A stretch of 7,688 bases of DNA from the NCBI GenBank assembly GCA_016931365.1, contig JAFGEY010000288.1, positions 1 to 7,688 on the forward strand. Direction: 5' to 3'. The notes beneath the pieces were generated by a model. That model was given only the letters and a program-made list of their open reading frames with translations, made no database searches and was not told where the DNA came from. The position numbers and the translations under genes were made by a program. This DNA is from Anaerolineae bacterium (GTDB lineage: Bacteria; Chloroflexota; Anaerolineae; JAFGEY01). This document shows positions 1 through 5,259 of this stretch, in pieces (positions within the stretch are counted from its first letter, which is position 1; every line of letters starts with the position of its first letter).

Positions 1-304
1 CCTGGCGCGGCACCAGCGTCGAGTTGACCACCAGCAGCCCGCCCGGCTTGAGCAGGGGTTCGTACTTGTCCATCGACAGGGGATTGAGCACCACGGCGAT
101 GGTCGGGTTGCGGATGATCGGCGAGCCGACCGGCGCATCCGAGATGATCACCGTGCAGTGGGCCGTGCCGCCGCGCATTTCGGGGCCGTAGGAAGGAATC
201 CAGGTCACGTTCCAGCCGGCGTCCATCCCGGCGTAGGTGAGCAACTGCCCGGCAAAGAGCGCGCCCTGCCCGCCAAACCCGGAAAAGATGATTTCCTCGT
301 GCAT
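1..304 (-). CDS. 2-oxoacid:ferredoxin oxidoreductase gamma subunit, partial (C-terminus off the left edge)
   Basis: This is the N-terminal 101 codons of the gamma (PorG/KorC/VorC-like) subunit of a 2-oxoacid:acceptor oxidoreductase. These cytoplasmic enzymes oxidatively decarboxylate 2-oxoacids to acyl-CoA and reduce ferredoxin. The reading frame is open to the window edge, so it does not end here. The start [14 protein letters not shown] carries the family's glycine-rich GFGGQG motif at residues 9-14. The second hallmark, [12 protein letters not shown], is at residues 39-50. The ATG (304-302) overlaps the TAA stop of the beta gene by one base and is preceded by a strong AGGAGGT five bases upstream, so the two subunits are translationally coupled. 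The family is clear. Which 2-oxoacid is used (2-oxoisovalerate, 2-oxoglutarate or other) cannot be decided from this subunit. Confidence 0.93.
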   Translation of the reverse strand, partial: MHEEIIFSGFGGQGALFAGQLLTYAGMDAGWNVTWIPSYGPEMRGGTAHCTVIISDAPVGSPIIRNPTIAVVLNPLSMDKYEPLLKPGGLLVVNSTLVPRQ

Positions 305-1089
305 TACGACCTCCTGCGCCCGCTGGTCAGCATGTCCTGCACTTCGGGGCGCACCTTGTAATCGCCCAGCGGATAATAGGCCAGCATTTTCTCTTCGACA
401 AATTTGAGCGAGTCAATCGGCGGCATTCCCCAGTTGGTGGGGCAGTTGGAGATGACCTCGACCAGCGAGTAGCCCATCCCGGCTATTTGCACGCGAAAGG
501 CGTTGCGCACGGCGTCTTTGAGCCGCCGCACCTCGCGCGGGTTGATCGCCGTGCGCCGCACGATATACGATGCGCCGTCGATCTGGGCCAGCAGCTCGCA
601 CACGCGCAGCGGATAGCCCATCGTTTCCACGTCGCGCCCGTAGGGTGACGAGGTGGTAACCATCCCCGGCAGCGTTGTCGGGGCCATCTGCCCGCCGGTC
701 ATGCCATAGACGGCATTGTTGATGAAAATGGTGGTGATGTTTTCGCCGCGCGCCGCTGCGTGGACTACCTCTGCCGCGCCGATCGAGGCCAAATCGCCGT
801 CGCCCTGGTAGGTGAACACGATATTGTCGGGCAGCACGCGCTTGAGGCCGGTGGCCATCGCCGGAGCGCGGCCGTGGGCGGCCTCGGCAAAGTCGCAGTT
901 GAAATAGTTGTAGGCCAACACCGAACAGCCCACTGGCGCAATGCCGATCGTCCTGCCGCGAATGCCCAGCTCGTCCATTGCTTCGGCGACCACCCGATGC
1001 ACCACGCCGTGGATGCAGCCGGGACAATAGTGCGTCTGCTCGTCGGTCAGCGATTGGGGCCGCTGGAACGCGATCTGTTCTTCAGCCAT
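304..1089 (-). CDS. 2-oxoacid:ferredoxin oxidoreductase beta subunit (thiamine diphosphate-binding)
   Basis: This 261-residue protein is the thiamine-diphosphate-binding beta subunit (KorB/VorA/PorB-like) and pairs with the gamma subunit encoded directly downstream. YCPGC lies at residues 21-25. [16 protein letters not shown] follows at 51-66. The thiamine diphosphate/Mg2+ signature is GDGD at 96-99, continued by [16 protein letters not shown] from 124. The overall pattern resembles the 2-oxoisovalerate or 2-oxoglutarate type more than pyruvate oxidoreductase, but that is recollection of family sequences, not a search. The frame could open at a GTG at 1113. I chose the ATG at 1089 because AGGAG sits five bases before it and the protein then has the usual N-terminus. 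The alpha subunit, normally encoded just before beta, is absent upstream, where a transporter gene lies. It must be beyond the left edge or elsewhere. Confidence 0.93.
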   Translation of the reverse strand: MAEEQIAFQRPQSLTDEQTHYCPGCIHGVVHRVVAEAMDELGIRGRTIGIAPVGCSVLAYNYFNCDFAEAAHGRAPAMATGLKRVLPDNIVFTYQGDGDLASIGAAEVVHAAARGENITTIFINNAVYGMTGGQMAPTTLPGMVTTSSPYGRDVETMGYPLRVCELLAQIDGASYIVRRTAINPREVRRLKDAVRNAFRVQIAGMGYSLVEVISNCPTNWGMPPIDSLKFVEEKMLAYYPLGDYKVRPEVQDMLTSGRRRS

Positions 1090-1215
1090 AGTTGCTCCTT
1101 GGGCATAAATCACAAGCTTCCAGGCAAGAGATCATCAAGCCGCGATGCGGTCCGATCCGATCAAACAACGTCTGTAAGCTTGCATGTGCCCTGAATCTCC
1201 TTTGATTCGTCTACT
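1090..1215 (-). other. Leader region of the oxidoreductase operon, with a possible 16-residue leader ORF
   Basis: This untranslated stretch of about 125 nt contains a small frame on the minus strand from ATG at 1185 to TGA at 1135. It encodes MQAYRRCLIGSDRIAA. A GGAG lies 11 bases upstream of its ATG, which is rather far, and GGG lies closer. The inverted pair CAAGCTT (1113-1119) and AAGCTTG (1176-1182) could fold the region between into one long-range stem. I recognise no known riboswitch or T-box, and no clear terminator. The leader ORF is a weak guess. Confidence 0.25.
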
Positions 1216-1221
1216 TGGTTT

Positions 1222-1250
1222 ATTAAATCACATCCTGGCCCGTTTGGCAA
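1222..1250 (-). promoter_or_regulatory. Predicted sigma-70-type promoter of the oxidoreductase operon
   Basis: On the minus strand TTGCCA (1250-1245, 5/6 match to the -35 consensus) and TTTAAT (1227-1222, 5/6 match to the -10) are separated by exactly 17 bases. The -35 box begins one base after the transporter's stop codon (1254-1252). Transcription would start near 1215 and leave a leader of about 125 nt before the beta-subunit ATG. This implies that the oxidoreductase genes are transcribed separately from the arfB-PHP-transporter operon, although no terminator is visible between them. Confidence 0.6.
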
Positions 1251-1251
1251 G

Positions 1252-2193
1252 TCATCCAATGCCGACCAGCACCAGACCGGCGAACATAATCCCCACGCCG
1301 GCCCATTTGAGCGCATAGCTCGGCTCTTTGAGCACCAGCACGCCCACCAGCGCGCCCAATGGGATGCTCAACTGCCGGAAAGCGACGACATAGCTCACGT
1401 CGCGCACAAAGCCCATTGCCACCAGCACGAGGGTATAGCCGAGATAGATGCCCAATCCGGCGAGCGCCGCCGGCCTGATCTGCTCTCGCCAAACCCGGGC
1501 CAGGTCGGTGCGGCGCTGTTTTGCCGCCAGCACAAACAGCGCCAGCCAGAAAGAAGAAGTGACACCTTCCAGAAAGGCAAAGAGTACGGTTGCCGCCGCG
1601 CCATCGACGGGCAGGCCGGGTGCGGCGCGCCGACCCAGCGCGATGCGTAAAAGGCGCAATGCATGATCGTCGATCAGCGAGTAGCCGGTCGTGCCCAGCG
1701 CCGCGAGCAGCGCCAGCAGCGTCGATGCCTGGAGATAGGTCTTGCAGCCAGCTTGACCGGGGCGTAGATCGGAGAAGCGGCGCAACGGCAGTAGCAGCCC
1801 GCCCAGCACGATCAGGGGGATGCCGGCCAGAGCCAGCACGCTGATTCGGCTGGTGCGGCCGAGAATCAGGTTGAAAGCAGCCACCAACACCACCGGCGTC
1901 GAGCGGGCCAGCGGATAAGCAACCGACATGTCGCCAGCGCGGTAAGCGCCAGCCAGCGCTGCATAATAGAGCGCTTGGCACAGGCCGGTGACGATCAACC
2001 AACCCCACACCGCGGCCGGAAAGGCGGGCAGCGCGCGTCCAAACAACAGCAACGCGGGCGCGAGCCAGACAAAGCCCAATGTATTGGCCAGCAGCAAAAA
2101 GGCCGCCGACGGATGCTCGCGTTTGCCGATCAGATTCCAGCCGGCGTGCGTGCCCGCCGAGATCAGAATCAGGATGACCGCAGTGAGGGTCAC
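1252..2193 (-). CDS. EamA/DMT-family membrane transporter
   Basis: This 313-residue protein of the drug/metabolite transporter superfamily is an inner-membrane protein with about ten hydrophobic segments. It shows the two tandem EamA halves typical of the family. The end of the first half shows AYPLARSTPVVLVA (residues 92-105). The second shows the equivalent SYVVAFRQLSIPLGALVGVLVLKEP (267-291), which is the usual family motif. The substrate cannot be predicted. I place the start at the GTG of 2193-2191. It overlaps the upstream PHP gene's stop as GTGA, and the first membrane helix begins immediately. The frame is open for 40 codons further upstream, but those lie inside the PHP gene and encode a non-membrane stretch unlike the family. 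The four-base overlap implies coupled translation with the PHP protein, perhaps importing or exporting a compound that protein acts on (inference). Confidence 0.88.
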   Translation of the reverse strand: MTLTAVILILISAGTHAGWNLIGKREHPSAAFLLLANTLGFVWLAPALLLFGRALPAFPAAVWGWLIVTGLCQALYYAALAGAYRAGDMSVAYPLARSTPVVLVAAFNLILGRTSRISVLALAGIPLIVLGGLLLPLRRFSDLRPGQAGCKTYLQASTLLALLAALGTTGYSLIDDHALRLLRIALGRRAAPGLPVDGAAATVLFAFLEGVTSSFWLALFVLAAKQRRTDLARVWREQIRPAALAGLGIYLGYTLVLVAMGFVRDVSYVVAFRQLSIPLGALVGVLVLKEPSYALKWAGVGIMFAGLVLVGIG

Positions 2194-3491
2194 TGCATGT
2201 CCCACAGGTGATCGTATAGCATACCGATGCGGCCACGAAGCAGATGTAGCATCGGCGCAGCATGCGGGCTGCCCGCCGCGTGAGCGAGCATCAAACGACC
2301 CTCTTCGACGCACAGCTCGTCGTGCTGGGGAAAGACCTCGCGCAGTAAAAACTGGGCATACCTGACCAGCCTGAACGGCCCGAACGCACGCGGCGGATCG
2401 CCGGGCAGCACCTCGACGGCGACGGAATACAACGATTTGATATTTGAAATCAAATCAGGCAAATCGTCGGTTGGAGAAAACACTACTGTGTAATACCAAC
2501 CGAGCAGGCCATCGCGCTCGCAGCCGTGCGCATCGCTCACACCGACCACGGGAATTTGCTTGCCTTTGGCGCGTTCCTCGTGGTAGCGCGCTGCCTGCAC
2601 CGTGTTCGATTCGACCTCGTGCAGCCAATAGCCGCCGATCAACTCCAGCGCGTCGTAGGGCTGGCGTTCAAAAATCAGGTCGATCAAGTCGATCGGCACG
2701 TCGTTGCGGTAGCGGGAGACCCAATAGGGGTGGCAAAAGACGGCCAGCCCGCCGCCGGCGCGAATCTGGTCGAAACACCACACGCACGAGGCATACGGAT
2801 ACGGATCCAGACCGGGCGGCAGGTCGGTCAGCGCATTTTCGATCTGCCTGACCCCGGCGCGGTAGGCATCTGCCGCAAACAGGTCGTTGACGCTGAAACT
2901 GCTGCCGAAATTGATGATATGCACCGGGTTGTCGGGCGGGTGAACTTCTTCGCCGGGATAGATGCGCAGATCAATGTCCACGCCTTCAAATGCCCGGATC
3001 GCTTCCAGCGAAGGGGCGTAGCGGCGGTGATCGGTGACGGCGATAAAGTCGAGGCCGGTGCGGCGGCAAGCCCCGGCCACATAAGCGGGCGACTCGCGCC
3101 CGTCCGAGTAGGCGCTGTGCATATGCACGTCGCCCTTGAACGGGTGGCGGGCGAACAGGTCTTGGTCCAGCGCGTAGAGGTGAAACTCCCAAAGCAACTT
3201 TTGCCGGCCTTTGTCATCGACCGAGATCAGCAGCACATATTCCTGCTCGCGCTCAAAGACATAGCTGAAGGTCAGCGCGCCGTTGTCCAGATCGAAAGGC
3301 AAGGCGGACGGGACGGCCCAAGTCGTTTGCCCGACGCTGCCCTCGACCGGCTGGACGGCGACGGTGTAGGTTTGACCGTCTTGAAAGCGAGCGTGGTCAA
3401 ACAGCGGCTTGACGGTGATTTGAGTGGTTTGCCCCGCCCGTACGATGCGCGGGTACACATCAAAGTAGCGGTATTCTTTGCGAATTGACAT
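2190..3491 (-). CDS. PHP-domain metal-dependent phosphoesterase-like protein with N-terminal beta-rich domain
   Basis: This 433-residue cytoplasmic protein has a PHP (polymerase and histidinol phosphatase) metallohydrolase domain from about residue 115 to 330. The metal-binding residues are visible in family order: HxH at 123/125 followed by D130, TDHR at 153-156, EEVH at 181-184 followed by H191, CHPYW at 253-257, and SDAHG at 319-323. Residues 1-110 are beta-rich and lack the PHP motifs. They resemble an added immunoglobulin-like or sugar-binding domain, but I cannot name it. PHP proteins hydrolyse phosphoesters such as nucleotides, histidinol phosphate or cyclic phosphates, and the substrate here is unknown. 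The ATG at 3491 has AGGAA about nine bases upstream. The gene lies 30 bases after arfB and overlaps the transporter by four bases. Confidence 0.85.
   Translation of the reverse strand: MSIRKEYRYFDVYPRIVRAGQTTQITVKPLFDHARFQDGQTYTVAVQPVEGSVGQTTWAVPSALPFDLDNGALTFSYVFEREQEYVLLISVDDKGRQKLLWEFHLYALDQDLFARHPFKGDVHMHSAYSDGRESPAYVAGACRRTGLDFIAVTDHRRYAPSLEAIRAFEGVDIDLRIYPGEEVHPPDNPVHIINFGSSFSVNDLFAADAYRAGVRQIENALTDLPPGLDPYPYASCVWCFDQIRAGGGLAVFCHPYWVSRYRNDVPIDLIDLIFERQPYDALELIGGYWLHEVESNTVQAARYHEERAKGKQIPVVGVSDAHGCERDGLLGWYYTVVFSPTDDLPDLISNIKSLYSVAVEVLPGDPPRAFGPFRLVRYAQFLLREVFPQHDELCVEEGRLMLAHAAGSPHAAPMLHLLRGRIGMLYDHLWDMQ
2432..2467. repeat. Overlapping inverted repeats in an AT-rich patch inside the PHP gene
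   Basis: Two alternative perfect 8-bp inverted repeats share bases. GATTTGAT (2434-2441) pairs with ATCAAATC (2449-2456) across a 7-base loop. ACGATTTG (2432-2439) pairs with CAAATCGT (2460-2467). The patch is clearly AT-richer than its GC-rich surroundings. It lies within coding sequence (roughly residues 342-354), so it may be chance or an mRNA structure. Confidence 0.5.
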
Positions 3492-3521
3492 TCAAAAGGT
3501 TCCTTTCTGGAAATGAAATGC

Positions 3522-3947
3522 CTAAAGCTCGTCGTTGGAAGGCCGGCGCCGGGCGCGTTTGATCTCGCTGCGCTGCCGTTTAGATTCCAGCCGTTTGCGC
3601 CGGGCCTCGGCCGAGGGCTGAGTCTTGCGACGGCGCTTGGGTTGTTTGGTCGCCTCCTGGATCAACGCTGCCAGCCGATCAAGCGCCTCTTGCCTGTTTC
3701 GCTCCTGCGTGCGATGCGCCCGCGCGTCGATGATCAGAATGCCCTCCTGGGTGATGCGTTTTCCGGCGATCCGGATCAGCCGCTCGCGCACCGGGTCGGG
3801 CAGGGAGGGTGAGTGGGCCACGTCAAAGCGAAGTTGCACCGCCGTGGCGACCTTGTTGACGTTCTGCCCGCCCGGCCCGGAGGCGCGCACAAAGTCCAGT
3901 TGAATTTCCGATTCGTCGATCAAAAGTGTCGGTGAGATTTCGATCAT
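3522..3947 (-). CDS. arfB: Peptidyl-tRNA hydrolase ArfB (alternative ribosome-rescue factor)
   Basis: This 141-residue protein of the ArfB/YaeJ class, close to the roughly 140 residues of E. coli ArfB, enters the A site of ribosomes stalled on truncated mRNA and hydrolyses the peptidyl-tRNA. The catalytic GGQ is at residues 26-28 in the context SGPGGQNVNK, with the class I release-factor fold continuing to about residue 105. It lacks the codon-recognition domains of RF1/RF2. The C-terminal tail (about 106-141) is strongly basic, as needed to thread into the empty mRNA channel. The frame is open upstream to 4067. I use the ATG at 3947 because the protein then begins as the family does, although only a weak GAAAGA precedes it. 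It is the first gene of the arfB-PHP-transporter set. Confidence 0.92.
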   Translation of the reverse strand: MIEISPTLLIDESEIQLDFVRASGPGGQNVNKVATAVQLRFDVAHSPSLPDPVRERLIRIAGKRITQEGILIIDARAHRTQERNRQEALDRLAALIQEATKQPKRRRKTQPSAEARRKRLESKRQRSEIKRARRRPSNDEL

Positions 3948-4088
3948 GGGTGTCTTTCGTTGAGCGATATCGAGCAAACGAATCCTATCCCGACTAAAGC
4001 GGAACTGAATGCGGACAAGCTTCATCTGCCGGTTTTGCCACCCGGCAAGTCCCTGCTTCTCGTGCAAGGATCTTACGGGATAGGCCCT

Positions 4089-4117
4089 ATTGTATCATCG
4101 AGTGATGCTTTTGTCAT
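4089..4117 (-). promoter_or_regulatory. Predicted leftward promoter of the arfB operon
   Basis: On the minus strand ATGACA (4117-4112, 5/6 match to -35) and TACAAT (4094-4089, 5/6 match to -10) are 17 bases apart. Transcription would begin near 4082 and give a leader of about 135 nt before arfB. That leader contains a small hairpin, TGCCGG (4027-4032) with CCGGCA (4042-4047), of unknown meaning. The -35 box lies two bases from the -35 box of the opposing lacI promoter. Confidence 0.6.
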
Positions 4118-4119
4118 TT

Positions 4120-4148
4120 TTGACCTTGTTCAGTTTTTGTGTTATAAT
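4120..4148 (+). promoter_or_regulatory. Predicted strong rightward promoter of the lacI-epimerase operon
   Basis: TTGACC (4120-4125) and a perfect TATAAT (4143-4148) are spaced by exactly 17 bases in a locally AT-rich stretch. Transcription would start near 4155, about 64 bases upstream of the regulator's GTG. The predicted start falls inside the palindromic operator at 4152-4169, the expected arrangement for repression. Confidence 0.75.
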
Positions 4149-4151
4149 GGA

Positions 4152-4169
4152 TTCGTTAACGTTCACGAA
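4152..4169. promoter_or_regulatory. Predicted LacI-family operator overlapping the transcription start
   Basis: TTCGTTAACGTTCACGAA is an 18-bp inverted repeat in which only the position-6/13 pair fails to match. The central AACGTT with a CG dyad is typical of LacI/PurR-type operators. It begins four bases after the -10 box and covers the expected start site. The adjacent LacI-family gene is the obvious candidate to bind it, which would make the operon self-repressing. Confidence 0.72.
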
Positions 4170-4218
4170 GCCGACATTTTTTTCAGGGGACGGTCTTGCA
4201 AGGATGTGAGGGCAGGTC

Positions 4219-5244
4219 GTGCGCAGAGTCACAATCAAGGACATCGCCCGCGAGGCGGGCGTGTCCGCGCAAACCGTATCCAGGGCGATCAACGACAAGG
4301 GCGAAGTCAGTCCTCAGACTCAGGCCCGCGTTTTGGACATTGCCCAGCGCATGGGCTATCGACCCAACAGCATTGCCCGCAGCCTGGTCAGCAGCCGCAC
4401 CCACAACATTGGCCTCGTCGTTCCCGATGTCGCCAACCCCTTTTTTTCCGAGATCGCGCGCGGTATCGAAGATGCGGCACATGAAGCAGACTATAACGTC
4501 TTTTTGTGCAACGCCGCCGAGAACTTGCAACGCGAAATCAAGGCCATTCATTCCCTGGAAGCGCAGCGCGTCGACGGGTTGATCCTGTGCAGCTCGCGGC
4601 TTTCCGAGCAAGAACTGGAACAACTGGCCCGTCGATACCAGCCGCTGGTTTTGGTCAATCGCCGCTTGTCGAACGTCCCGGCCGGGTTGGTGCTGATCGA
4701 CGATGCCGGCGGGGCAGCGAGGGCAGTCGAACATCTGATCGCACTTGGACACCGCAACATCGGCTTGCTGGCTGGGCCGCCCAACTCGCACAGCGGGCGG
4801 GAACGCACGCAAGGGTATTGGCAGACGATGGATGCGCATGGCCTGATACCCAAAGCGCATTGGCAAACTCACTGCGCACCTCGGGCTGAAGAAGGCCATG
4901 CGGCGAGCCTCAAGCTGCTCCAACGCGCGCCAGAACTCACCGCCCTGCTGGCTTTTAATGATCTGGTCGCCGTCGGCGCGATGCGCGCCTGCCGGGATTT
5001 GGGCGTCGACGTGCCGGGCGCATTTTCGATCGTTGGCTTTGACGACATTTCCCTGGCTGCGCTCGTTTCCCCGGCATTGACGACCATTCACATCCCCAAG
5101 TACCAGTTGGGACGGCAGGCGATGGCCTTGATTGTAGAGTTGATGGCCGAACGCGAAGGTTCGCCGGCCGAAGCTATTGTGCTTAATACCGAATTGATGA
5201 TCCGCGGCACGACCGCTGCGTGCCCGACGGGCGCGCTCGACTGA
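4219..5244 (+). CDS. LacI-family transcriptional regulator
   Basis: This 341-residue protein is a LacI/GalR-type DNA-binding regulator, normally a dimer or tetramer responding to a sugar or sugar-derived effector. The N-terminal helix-turn-helix TIKDIAREAGVSAQTVSRA (residues 5-23) is followed by a hinge segment around RPNSIARSLVSSRT (48-61). The rest is a periplasmic-binding-protein-like effector domain beginning NIGLVVPDVANPFF and containing ALLAFNDLVAVGA and SIVGFDDI. The start is GTG at 4219 with GAGGG six bases upstream; an ATG at 4204 is followed at once by TGA. It lies 15 bases before the epimerase gene, so a hexuronate or hexuronate breakdown product is a likely effector (inference). 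A palindrome at 4152-4169 suggests autoregulation. Confidence 0.95.
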   Translation: MRRVTIKDIAREAGVSAQTVSRAINDKGEVSPQTQARVLDIAQRMGYRPNSIARSLVSSRTHNIGLVVPDVANPFFSEIARGIEDAAHEADYNVFLCNAAENLQREIKAIHSLEAQRVDGLILCSSRLSEQELEQLARRYQPLVLVNRRLSNVPAGLVLIDDAGGAARAVEHLIALGHRNIGLLAGPPNSHSGRERTQGYWQTMDAHGLIPKAHWQTHCAPRAEEGHAASLKLLQRAPELTALLAFNDLVAVGAMRACRDLGVDVPGAFSIVGFDDISLAALVSPALTTIHIPKYQLGRQAMALIVELMAEREGSPAEAIVLNTELMIRGTTAACPTGALD

Positions 5245-5259
5245 ATCAAGGAGTCAGGT

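Larger units (their letters stand above)
3948..4218. other. Divergent intergenic control region between arfB and the LacI-family gene
   Basis: These 271 bases hold both promoters and the operator listed separately. The left part (3948-4082) is the presumed arfB leader and the right part (4155-4218) the presumed regulator leader. The zone 4084-4150 is notably AT-rich compared with the coding DNA. No RNA gene or further small ORF is convincing here. Confidence 0.7.

Noticed and set aside
1223..2263. 346-codon minus-strand frame overlapping the transporter
   Set aside because: It is rich in Arg, Gly and Ala with no membrane helices, and it is an alternate frame of the well-supported EamA transporter.
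2526..3488. Long 320-codon open frame on the plus strand
   Set aside because: It is entirely antisense to the PHP gene, whose motifs are intact. Its composition is that of a GC-rich shadow frame and it has no ribosome-binding site.
4183..5091. 302-codon minus-strand frame
   Set aside because: It is antisense to the LacI-family gene, which has complete family motifs.
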